Shown one piece after another: positions 1 to 5,023 of a stretch of 5,222 bases of DNA. Below the pieces are notes generated by a model. That model had not been told where the DNA came from. It worked only from the letters and a program-made list of their open reading frames with translations, and made no database searches. The DNA lies in the NCBI GenBank assembly GCA_017501805.1, contig JAFVWG010000003.1, positions 1 to 5,222 of the forward strand. The letters run 5' to 3'. The position numbers and the translations under genes were made by a program. Numbering within the stretch: the first letter of the stretch is position 1; the number at the start of each line of letters is the position of its first letter. This stretch comes from Oscillospiraceae bacterium (lineage in GTDB: Bacteria > Bacillota > Clostridia > Oscillospirales > Oscillospiraceae).

Positions 1-657
1 GCGTTTCTGCAGAGCCTTCAGCGCGGCGATCGGATCGAGCAGCGTTTCTTCTGCGATGCGGGTCTGCAGAAGCTCCTCCGCAGTCTGCCGCGAGATCACA
101 ACGACAGGTTCACCCGTCACGGGGTCTGCAAGCGTATTGCCCGTATCCCGCAGAGATGTGACGCGGACGGTTCTCCCGCAGAGCGTCAGCTCGAGCGGCA
201 CATAATCCGTCCCGCTGTGTCGGAAAAAGTCCGAGGTCAGCAGCGCCGCGGCTGCGGAAAACACGCCCGCCAGAAGCAGCAGCATCCGCGCGGTCACGGG
301 ATAGTAAATACCGCCGCTGAGCGCCAGAGCGGGAAAGAATGTCCGCGAAAGCATCAGCATCACACCCGCAAGCGCCGTCGCGCACAAAATCAGCACCGCT
401 GCGGGACGCAGAGTCTGTCTGCGAAAGCCGTAGGCGATCCCCGCCATAAGCAGAAAGCTCAGCGCCTGTCCCGCGATTTCCGAGAGCCAACCAAGCCACG
501 GGAGAAACACCGCCACCGCATACATACCGCCGAACGACGCGGCCGCAAACAGGCGCGGAAAGCGCGTCGGACTGCCGCACAGACGCGCTGCAAGAAAGAG
601 CAGCAAAAAATCCACCACGCAGTTGACCGCAAAGACAATGTCCGCGTAAACCGTCAC
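1..657 (-). CDS. spoIIGA: Sporulation sigma-E factor-processing peptidase SpoIIGA (3' end cut by window edge)
   Basis: SpoIIGA is the membrane aspartic protease that cleaves pro-sigma-E to active sigma-E in the mother cell after asymmetric septation. The window holds 219 codons from a GTG start, and the C-terminus lies beyond position 1. The N-terminus MTVYADIVFAVN matches the family start. About five hydrophobic segments follow (roughly residues 5-25, 36-56, 60-78, 84-105 and 122-142), as expected for the membrane half. The soluble part then carries the catalytic motif DTGN at residues 171-174 (bases 136-147), in the context DTGNTLADPVTGEPV. Family members are around 300 residues, so roughly 80-90 are missing. 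An AGGGG ribosome binding site (666-670) sits 8 nt before the GTG. The DUF951/rarA unit upstream ends in a strong terminator, so this gene probably has its own promoter in the short gap, but I found no clear -35 or Spo0A box. sigE would be expected next, outside the window. Confidence 0.93.
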   Translation of the reverse strand, partial: MTVYADIVFAVNCVVDFLLLFLAARLCGSPTRFPRLFAAASFGGMYAVAVFLPWLGWLSEIAGQALSFLLMAGIAYGFRRQTLRPAAVLILCATALAGVMLMLSRTFFPALALSGGIYYPVTARMLLLLAGVFSAAAALLTSDFFRHSGTDYVPLELTLCGRTVRVTSLRDTGNTLADPVTGEPVVVISRQTAEELLQTRIAEETLLDPIAALKALQKR

Positions 658-698
658 CGCTCCATCCCCTTTCCCTTCGGAGCATAGCACGGCGGCAT

Positions 699-741
699 AA
701 AAAAACAGGTCGCAATTCCGCTTGGAATCACGATCTGTTTT
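699..741 (-). terminator. Intrinsic terminator of the rarA-DUF951 operon, possibly bidirectional
   Basis: On the minus strand, just after the DUF951 stop, a 16-bp stem (arms 724-739 and 704-719) has one A.C mismatch, two G.U pairs and a 4-nt loop. It is followed by seven T (705-699, the last two T pairing with A at the stem base). On the plus strand the same hairpin ends in four T (738-741), so it could also stop transcription arriving from the left. It separates the rarA operon from spoIIGA. Confidence 0.88.
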
Positions 742-744
742 CCG

Positions 745-942
745 TCATATTTCTGTATTTTCTTCCTTGCGGTCGATCGACCGGATGTTCTTTTCCGCCT
801 TGCTGCGCGGCGTCAGAATCTCGTGTCCGCAGCCGAGGCAGCGCAGCCGGAAGTCCATTCCCGTTCGGAGCACCAGCCATTGCTTAGAGCCGCAGGGGTG
901 GGTCTTTTTCATCGTCAGCACATCGCCGAGCCGCACATCCAT
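745..942 (-). CDS. DUF951 family small protein (YyzM-like)
   Basis: A 65-residue protein that I recognise as DUF951, a small conserved family of Bacillota whose function is unknown. The family signature is clear: MDVRLGDVLTMKKTHPCGS at the start, a central W-V-R-G-D-F-R stretch, then RCLGCGHEI and PRSK. Cys17 plus the Cys35-x2-Cys38 pair (and His15) could form a small zinc-binding site; this is inference from the residue pattern. It begins 12 nt after the rarA stop. Its AGGGAGG ribosome binding site (950-956) overlaps that stop codon, so the two genes are almost certainly cotranscribed and perhaps translationally coupled. The acidic/basic tail after residue 50 (DRKEENTEI) is variable and likely disordered. 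A strong terminator follows directly. The fold assignment is confident; the role is not known. Confidence 0.9.
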   Translation of the reverse strand: MDVRLGDVLTMKKTHPCGSKQWLVLRTGMDFRLRCLGCGHEILTPRSKAEKNIRSIDRKEENTEI

Positions 943-954
943 CCGATCGCCTCC

Positions 955-2214
955 CTATTTTTTGATCTCGTCCCAGTAGGCCTTCGCGGCCTGCTCGACC
1001 TTGTTGTCGCCGTATTCGTAGTAAGTCTTGTCCTTGAGCATATCCGGCAGATACTGCTGTCTGACCCAGTGGCGCGGATAGCTGTGGAGGTACTGATAGC
1101 CCTGCTCCCGCTCCATTCCCGCGGAGTCCGCGTGGACATTCTGCAGGTGGCGCGGATAATCGCCGATCTTGCCGGAGCGCACATCACGCTGCGCCGCATC
1201 GATGGCGGCAGTGACGGAGTTGGACTTCGGCGCGGTCGCAAGCAGGATGCACGCCTGCGCGAGCGGAAGCCGCGCCTCAGGCAGACCGAGCTGCAGGGCG
1301 CTGTCCGTACAGGCCTTGACGATGGAGATCGCCTGCGGATACGCCATGCCGATGTCCTCGCTTGCGGAGCAGAGGATGCGTCGGATCGCGGTGATCATAT
1401 CGCCCGCCTCAAGCAGGCGCGAAAGGTAGTGCAAAGCCGCATCGGGATCGCTTCCGCGCAGAGATTTCATCAGCGCAGATGCGATGTCGTAGTGGTCGTC
1501 TCCCGCGCGGTCGTAACGCATCGCGCTTTTCTGCGTGATCGCATCCGCATCCGCCATTGTGAGCGTAAGCACGCCGTTTTCGGGACGCGATGCCGAAAAC
1601 AGCAGCTCCACAGCGTTCATCGCCTTGCGGATATCGCCGCCGCAGAAGGATGCTATATGTCTGAGGACGCCGTCCTCCGCCTCGGCGCGGAGATCGAGCT
1701 TTTTCTCCATATGGCGGATCGCACGTTCGATCGCGGGGATCACATCATCCGGTTCCATCGGTTTGAACTCAAACACCGTCGAGCGGGACAGGATCGCGTT
1801 GTAGACATAGAAATAAGGATTCTCCGTCGTCGAGGCGATCATCGTGATCTTTCCGCTTTCAATATGCTCCAGGAGCGTCTGCTGCTGTTTTTTTGTAAAG
1901 TACTGGATCTCGTCCAGATACAGCAAAATGCCCTCGGGCGCCATCAGCGTGTCGAGCTGTGCGACCATCTGCTTGATATCGGCGGAGGAGGCCGTCGTCG
2001 CATTGAGCTTGTGCAGCGTTCTGTTCGTCTTTGCGGCGATGATATTGGCGACCGTCGTCTTGCCGATGCCGGAAGGACCGTAGAAAATGAGGTTCGGGAT
2101 CTCCCCCGACTCAATGATCCGCCGCAGCATCGCACCTTCGGCAAGGATATGCTTTTGTCCGCAGACTTCATCCAGCGTTGTCGGACGCAGCTCGTCCGCG
2201 AGCGGTCTGTACAT
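955..2214 (-). CDS. rarA: Replication-associated recombination protein A (RarA/MgsA AAA+ ATPase)
   Basis: RarA is a cytosolic AAA+ ATPase of the clamp-loader/WRNIP1 group that acts at stalled replication forks and binds single-stranded DNA ends and SSB. The 419-residue protein is full length. Visible motifs are Walker A GPSGIGKTT (46-54), Walker B LLYLDEIQ (97-104), sensor-1 STTENP (128-133), the arginine-finger SR (143-144) and sensor-2 GGDIRKAMN (192-200). The family C-terminal tetramerisation region has ASEDIG (284-289), APKSNS (328-333) and HSYPRHWVRQQYLP (377-390). I chose the ATG at 2214 because AAGGGAGG (2222-2229) lies 7 nt upstream and the protein then begins at the family-typical MYRPLADELRP. 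The open frame runs on to 2304, but that extension would cross the promoter and has no ribosome binding site. It is the first gene of a two-gene unit with DUF951. Confidence 0.96.
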   Translation of the reverse strand: MYRPLADELRPTTLDEVCGQKHILAEGAMLRRIIESGEIPNLIFYGPSGIGKTTVANIIAAKTNRTLHKLNATTASSADIKQMVAQLDTLMAPEGILLYLDEIQYFTKKQQQTLLEHIESGKITMIASTTENPYFYVYNAILSRSTVFEFKPMEPDDVIPAIERAIRHMEKKLDLRAEAEDGVLRHIASFCGGDIRKAMNAVELLFSASRPENGVLTLTMADADAITQKSAMRYDRAGDDHYDIASALMKSLRGSDPDAALHYLSRLLEAGDMITAIRRILCSASEDIGMAYPQAISIVKACTDSALQLGLPEARLPLAQACILLATAPKSNSVTAAIDAAQRDVRSGKIGDYPRHLQNVHADSAGMEREQGYQYLHSYPRHWVRQQYLPDMLKDKTYYEYGDNKVEQAAKAYWDEIKK

Positions 2215-2236
2215 ACGATCGCCTCCCTTCGCCGCT

Positions 2237-2265
2237 ATTATAGCGCGGCACGGCAAAAAACACAA
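2237..2265 (-). promoter_or_regulatory. Sigma-A-type promoter of rarA with a very short leader
   Basis: On the minus strand, TTGTGT (2265-2260), a 17-base spacer and a perfect TATAAT (2242-2237) lie just upstream of rarA. A start about 7 nt after the -10 would fall near 2230, giving a leader of only about 16 nt that begins essentially at the ribosome binding site. An imperfect dyad (GCCGC...GCGGC, 2231-2249) covers the -10. The call rests on spacing and consensus match only. Confidence 0.72.
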
Positions 2266-2302
2266 GAAGGGGCTCTCCTTTTTCACCCGCCCTGCCTCCG
2301 GC

Positions 2303-2341
2303 AATATGAAACGCCCGCCGATCGTGATCGACCGGCGGGCG
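2303..2341 (-). terminator. Intrinsic terminator after fhs
   Basis: Twenty bases beyond the fhs stop codon, a GC-rich hairpin has arms CGCCCGCCG (2333-2341) and CGGCGGGCG (2312-2320) as read on the minus strand. It is topped by a mismatch, 3 more pairs and a 4-nt loop. The tract after it reads TTTCATATT, moderately U-rich rather than a pure run. It separates fhs from the rarA promoter. Confidence 0.82.
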
Positions 2342-2360
2342 TATTTTCAGCAGCGGGGAA

Positions 2361-4040
2361 TCAGAACAGTCCGACGATACGGCCGTTCTCGTCAACGTCG
2401 ATCTTCTCGGCGGCGGGGACCTTGGGAAGACCGGGCATCGTCATAATGTCGCCGGTGAGCGCCACGATAAAGCCCGCGCCCGCAGAGACCTTCAGATTGC
2501 GGACGGTGACGGTAAAGCCCTCGGGAGCGCCGAGCAGAGTCGGATCGTCGGAGAAGGAATACTGCGTCTTTGCCATGCAGATCGGCATCGAGGCAAAGCC
2601 CAGCTCAGCAAGCTGCTGCGCCTGCATTTTGGCATTGGGCGTCAGCACGACGTTCTTGCCGTGGTACACCTTGGTGACGATGGCGTTCAGCTTCTCTTCG
2701 ATAGAGAGCGCGTCTTCATAGGCATAGCGGAAGCTGCCTGCCGCACCGTTTTCGCACAGGCGAACGATCTCCTCGGCAAGCTCTTTGCCGCCTTCGCCGC
2801 CCTTGCCCCACACCTCGGAAAGCGCAACATTCACGCCGAGCTCCCTGCACTTGGTGCGAATCAGTTCCAGCTCCGCCTCGGTATCGGCGGGGAAACGGTT
2901 GATCGCCACCACGCAGGGCAGTCCGTACACCTCGGTCACGTTGCCGACGTGACGCAGGAGGTTGGGCAGACCTTTTTCGAGCGCTTCGAGATTTTCATTA
3001 TTGAGCTCTGCCAGAGGCGCACCGCCGTGATTCTTCAGCGCACGGACCGTCGCCACGACCACAACGGCGGAAGGAACGAGTCCCGCCTTGCGGCACTTGA
3101 TGTCCAGGAACTTCTCCGCGCCCAGATCCGCGCCGAAGCCGGCTTCGGTCACACAGTAGTCACCCAGCTTCAGCGCCATACGGGTCGCCATAATGGAGTT
3201 GCAGCCGTGCGCGATGTTGGCGAACGGACCGCCGTGGATGAAGGCAGGCGTGCCCTCCAGCGTCTGCACCAGATTGGGCTTGAGCGCGTCCTTCAAAAGA
3301 GCGGTCATCGCTCCGGCAGCCTTCAGGTCGCCGGCGGTGACGGGCTTATCATCATAGGTGTACGCCACAATGATGTCGGACAGACGACGCTTCAGGTCGG
3401 AAATGCTGGAGGACATGCAAAACACCGCCATCACTTCGCTGGCAACCGTAATGTCGAAGCCGTCCTCGCGGGGAACGCCCTGCATCTTTCCGCCGAGACC
3501 GTCCACCACGTTGCGAAGCTGACGGTCGTTCATATCCACGCAGCGCTTCCAGACGATCTTCTTGGTGTCGATGCCGAGCGCATTGCCCTGCTGGATATGG
3601 TTGTCCAGCATAGCCGCGAGCAGGTTGTTCGCGGCGCCGATGGCGTGGAAGTCACCGGTGAAGTGGAGGTTGATATCTTCCATCGGAACGACCTGCGCAT
3701 AGCCGCCGCCCGCAGCGCCGCCCTTGATGCCGAAGACCGGCCCGAGCGAAGGCTCGCGGAGCGCGAGGATCGCATTCTTGCCGATCTTGCGCAGACCGTC
3801 CGCCAAACCGACGGAGGTCGTGGTCTTTCCCTCGCCCGCGGGCGTGGGAGAGATCGCCGTGACCAGGATCAGCTTCCCGTCGGGCGTGGGATCGTCGTTC
3901 AGCAGGTTGTAGTCGACCTTCGCCTTGTAGTTGCCGTAGGTTTCAAGATAGCGCTCCGGCACACCGGCGGCAGCAGCGATGTCGCGAATGTTTTTCATCT
4001 CACAGCTCTGAGCAATCTCAATGTCCGTTTTGAATCCCAT
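2361..4040 (-). CDS. fhs: Formate--tetrahydrofolate ligase (10-formyl-THF synthetase)
   Basis: Fhs condenses formate with tetrahydrofolate at the expense of ATP to give 10-formyl-THF, the formyl donor for purine ring closure and for formyl-Met-tRNA. It is cytosolic and usually a homotetramer. The 559-residue product matches the family length of about 555-560. Both classic signatures are intact: GIKGGAAGGGY at 104-114 and VATVRALKNHGG at 329-340. Also visible are the ATP-binding loop TPAGEGKTTT (66-75), REPSLGP (95-101), GDFHAIGAANNLLAA (129-143) and AKTQYSFSDDP (490-500). No key residue is missing. The start MGFKTDIEIAQ is family-typical, and AGGAGGT (4050-4056) lies 9 nt upstream of the ATG. 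It is a single-gene unit: a riboswitch plus terminator precede it and a terminator follows. Expression is therefore expected to rise when ZMP/ZTP accumulates, that is, when its own product is scarce. Confidence 0.99.
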   Translation of the reverse strand: MGFKTDIEIAQSCEMKNIRDIAAAAGVPERYLETYGNYKAKVDYNLLNDDPTPDGKLILVTAISPTPAGEGKTTTSVGLADGLRKIGKNAILALREPSLGPVFGIKGGAAGGGYAQVVPMEDINLHFTGDFHAIGAANNLLAAMLDNHIQQGNALGIDTKKIVWKRCVDMNDRQLRNVVDGLGGKMQGVPREDGFDITVASEVMAVFCMSSSISDLKRRLSDIIVAYTYDDKPVTAGDLKAAGAMTALLKDALKPNLVQTLEGTPAFIHGGPFANIAHGCNSIMATRMALKLGDYCVTEAGFGADLGAEKFLDIKCRKAGLVPSAVVVVATVRALKNHGGAPLAELNNENLEALEKGLPNLLRHVGNVTEVYGLPCVVAINRFPADTEAELELIRTKCRELGVNVALSEVWGKGGEGGKELAEEIVRLCENGAAGSFRYAYEDALSIEEKLNAIVTKVYHGKNVVLTPNAKMQAQQLAELGFASMPICMAKTQYSFSDDPTLLGAPEGFTVTVRNLKVSAGAGFIVALTGDIMTMPGLPKVPAAEKIDVDENGRIVGLF

Positions 4041-4076
4041 AATGACAGGACCTCCTCGTTTTTGTTTATTTCGGAG

Positions 4077-4109
4077 AAAAAAGGGCGCACCGCAAACAGC
4101 GGTGCGCCC
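4077..4109 (-). terminator. Riboswitch-controlled intrinsic terminator ahead of fhs
   Basis: On the minus strand, GGGCGCACCGC (4109-4099) pairs perfectly over 11 bp with GCGGTGCGCCC (4093-4083) around the loop TGTTT. Six T follow (4082-4077). It lies 37 bases before the fhs ATG, so it stops transcription before the gene unless blocked. Its first four bases, GGGC (4109-4106), are also the 3' strand of aptamer helix P3, so aptamer and terminator cannot form fully together. This predicts an ON switch: ligand binding prevents termination. Confidence 0.95.
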
Positions 4110-4183
4110 AGACGGTCGGCATTCAACGCTTTCGCGCCGCGATACTTCCTGTGGTAAACTCCACTTCCGTCAGTCATATCGCA
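4106..4183 (-). promoter_or_regulatory. ZTP/ZMP riboswitch aptamer (pfl motif)
   Basis: The minus-strand leader of fhs folds as the pfl-type aptamer that binds the purine intermediate ZMP (AICAR) and its triphosphate ZTP. P1 is GCGATA (4182-4177) with TATCGC (4144-4139), extendable by one U.G pair. The core GACTGACGG (4175-4167) follows, then P2 GTGG/CCAC (4164-4161, 4154-4151) with loop AGTTTA. Next come the conserved purine-rich CAGGAAGTA, and a linker hairpin CGC-GAAA-GCG (4136-4127). The 3' domain GCCGACCGTCTGGGC (4120-4106) forms P3. The pseudoknot pairs GACGG (4171-4167) with CCGTC (4115-4111). Most relatives have GGCG with CGCC here, and the paired change to A-U supports the fold. Gene context agrees, as fhs is a known target of this class. 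What I see is primary sequence and hand pairing; no covariance model was run. Confidence 0.93.
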
Positions 4184-4184
4184 T

Positions 4185-4205
4185 ACATAACGATCACCGC
4201 TATGC
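4185..4205 (-). other. 5' leader hairpin preceding the riboswitch P1
   Basis: Read on the minus strand, GCATAGCG (4205-4198) pairs with CGTTATGT (4192-4185) around the loop GTGAT, giving 8 bp including two G.U pairs. It starts at or very near the predicted fhs transcription start and ends two bases before P1. It may only insulate or stabilise the 5' end. An alternative pairing CGCATA/TATGCG (4206-4201 with 4185-4180) would compete with P1 for three bases. Confidence 0.5.
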
Positions 4206-4211
4206 GCATCT

Positions 4212-4240
4212 AGAATATCACGCAATTCGCGCTTCGTCAA
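4212..4240 (-). promoter_or_regulatory. Sigma-A-type promoter of fhs
   Basis: On the minus strand, TTGACG (4240-4235), a 17-base spacer and TATTCT (4217-4212) give a near-consensus promoter (5 of 6 and 5 of 6). The predicted start lies about 7 nt downstream, near 4205. This places the leader hairpin, aptamer and terminator all in the transcript, about 165 nt ahead of the fhs ATG. Confidence 0.83.
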
Positions 4241-4325
4241 GGCGTTCCGACACGGAAATCCCCTCTCTGTGCGATGTCCGCGCTCCCTTTTTGCGCGCCG
4301 TTCCGCGCCGCCGAGTGCCGCACCT

Positions 4326-4347
4326 GCGAAAAAGCCGAACTTTTCGC
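4326..4347 (+). promoter_or_regulatory. PurBox-like site inside an inverted repeat, upstream of purE
   Basis: AAAGCCGAACTTT (4331-4343) matches 12 of 13 positions of the Bacillus PurR PurBox consensus AWWWCCGAACWWT. It is embedded in a perfect inverted repeat, GCGAAAA (4326-4332) and TTTTCGC (4341-4347), separated by 8 bases. The box lies about 81-93 bases before the predicted purE start, similar to the distal PurBox of the B. subtilis pur operon. No inverted partner box is seen at the usual 16-17-base spacing, so the call is tentative. Confidence 0.4.
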
Positions 4348-4388
4348 GTTTTTGCACAAAAAAACTACAGCAATTTTGGTTTCCCCGC

Positions 4389-4417
4389 TTGTGTTTTTGC
4401 GAAACATGCTGTATACT
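4389..4417 (+). promoter_or_regulatory. Sigma-A-type promoter of the purEC operon
   Basis: TTGTGT (4389-4394), a 17-base spacer and TATACT (4412-4417) precede purE. The predicted start is near 4424, giving a leader of about 50 nt with no obvious riboswitch or attenuator in it. A second TATACT occurs at 4452-4457, immediately before the ribosome binding site, with TTGCAC (4431-4436) at only 15 bases spacing. It is a weaker alternative promoter. Confidence 0.72.
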
Positions 4418-4424
4418 TACAGCA
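4407..4424 (+). promoter_or_regulatory. Palindromic operator-like site over the purE -10
   Basis: TGCTGTA (4407-4413), TACT, TACAGCA (4418-4424) is a perfect 7-4-7 inverted repeat that contains the purE -10 element. A third copy of the half-site, TACAGCAA, lies at 4366-4373, exactly 52 bases (about five helical turns) upstream of the copy at 4418-4425. The position predicts repression by a dimeric DNA-binding protein. I do not recognise the regulator. Confidence 0.5.
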
Positions 4425-4473
4425 AGTTTTTTGCACCCACCGGCTCAGCGCTATACTCGGGAGGTATCCGTTC

Positions 4474-4971
4474 ATGAAGAAAGTAGCCGTCGTTATGGGC
4501 AGCGCAAGCGATCTGCCTGTTGTTGAAAAGGCGATCAAGACCCTGCGGGAGTTTGATGTGCCCCACGAAGTGCATATTTATTCCGCGCACCGCACGCCGG
4601 AAGAGGCGCACGCGCTTTCTGCAAACGCCCGGAAGAACGGCTTCGGCGTGATCATCGCCGCCGCGGGTATGGCCGCGCATCTTGCAGGCAGCGTTGCCGC
4701 AAACACCACGCTGCCCGTCATCGGCATCCCGATGAAGTCCACGACCTTCTCCAACGGCCTCGACGCCCTGCTTTCCACCGTGCAGATGCCCTCCGGCATC
4801 CCGGTCGCGACCGTTGCGGTCGATGGTGCTGTCAACGCCGCCTTGCTCGCGATCGAGATCCTCGCGGTCAGTGACGATGCGCTTGCCGAAAAGCTGGCGG
4901 AAAAACGCGCCGCCGATACGAAAAAGGTCCTCGCCGCCAATGCAGAGGCAGAGGAAACGTACAACCGTTAA
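4474..4971 (+). CDS. purE: 5-(carboxyamino)imidazole ribonucleotide mutase (PurE catalytic subunit)
   Basis: PurE moves the carboxyl group of N5-CAIR to give CAIR in de novo purine synthesis; it is a cytosolic octamer. The 165-residue product has the family length. Motifs are GSASDLP (9-15, phosphate and substrate loop), SAHRTPE with the conserved His (37-43), AGMAAHLAG (64-72), PVIGIPM (81-87) and LLSTVQMPSGIPVATVAVDG (99-118). The AHL element is of the class I type, which normally works with PurK, although Met stands where many have Gly (AGGAAHL). GGGAGG (4459-4464) is 9 nt before the ATG, which fixes the start. An in-frame extension to 4021 runs through the control region and is not real. 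It is the first gene of a rightward operon, followed after 52 nt by purC. Regulation is probably through the palindrome at the -10 and perhaps the PurBox-like site. Confidence 0.98.
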   Translation: MKKVAVVMGSASDLPVVEKAIKTLREFDVPHEVHIYSAHRTPEEAHALSANARKNGFGVIIAAAGMAAHLAGSVAANTTLPVIGIPMKSTTFSNGLDALLSTVQMPSGIPVATVAVDGAVNAALLAIEILAVSDDALAEKLAEKRAADTKKVLAANAEAEETYNR

Positions 4972-4977
4972 ACTATT

Positions 4978-4993
4978 CTCCGCAAATGCGGAG
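4978..4993 (+). other. Small intercistronic hairpin between purE and purC
   Basis: CTCCGC (4978-4983), loop AAAT, GCGGAG (4988-4993) forms a perfect 6-bp stem, or 7 bp with the flanking T-A pair. Only three T follow, so it is not a convincing terminator. It may protect the purE 3' end or tune the relative levels of purE and purC mRNA. Confidence 0.45.
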
Positions 4994-5023
4994 ATTTGAC
5001 CAAACGTAAAGGAGAGCATTTCA

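Larger units (their letters stand above)
4041..4473. other. Divergent fhs / purE control region (433 bases, no protein gene)
   Basis: No credible coding sequence lies here on either strand. From left to right it contains the fhs ribosome binding site, the riboswitch terminator, the ZTP aptamer, a 5' leader hairpin, the fhs promoter, a short dyad beside its -35, a GC-rich stretch of about 65 bases (4258-4325) in which I see nothing specific, a PurBox-like inverted repeat, the purE promoter with an overlapping palindrome, and the purE ribosome binding site. The two promoters face away from each other with about 150 bases between their -35 elements. Confidence 0.85.

Noticed and set aside
217..687. 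Plus-strand open frame of about 156 codons rich in Arg, Lys and His
   Set aside because: Antisense shadow of spoIIGA, with extreme basic composition and no plausible start signal.
110..715. Minus-strand open frame of about 200 codons starting with ATG near 715
   Set aside because: It is in a different frame from spoIIGA, crosses the terminator, and gives an Arg/Ser/Gly-rich product without a family. The overlapping SpoIIGA frame has the membrane segments and the DTGN motif.
2215..2304. 30-residue N-terminal extension of rarA
   Set aside because: It would include the TATAAT promoter and lacks a ribosome binding site. The shorter start has AAGGGAGG at 7 nt and matches the family N-terminus.
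823..2721. Long plus-strand open frame of about 630 codons
   Set aside because: It lies antisense to rarA and the end of fhs. Its product has no recognisable domain and is very rich in Arg, His and Val, as expected for an antisense shadow in GC-rich DNA. No ribosome binding site was seen.
2661..4157. Plus-strand open frame of about 500 codons
   Set aside because: It is the antisense of fhs and runs on through the terminator and riboswitch. The fhs reading is unambiguous across the same bases.
3995..4357. Minus-strand open frame of 120 codons across the fhs leader
   Set aside because: It overlaps the promoter, aptamer and terminator and the start of fhs in another frame. The conserved RNA structure explains this sequence better.
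4407..4424. LexA (E. coli type, CTGT-N8-ACAG) site at purE
   Set aside because: The CTGT and ACAG halves are separated by 6 bases, not 8. Gram-positive LexA uses a different motif, and a purine operon is not an SOS target.
4021..4473. 151-residue in-frame extension of purE on the plus strand
   Set aside because: It runs across the fhs riboswitch and both promoters. The ATG at 4474 has a proper ribosome binding site and gives the normal PurE length.
4424..4473. Possible riboswitch or attenuator in the purE leader
   Set aside because: The predicted leader is only about 50 nt, with no terminator hairpin and no conserved purine or PreQ1-type aptamer elements.
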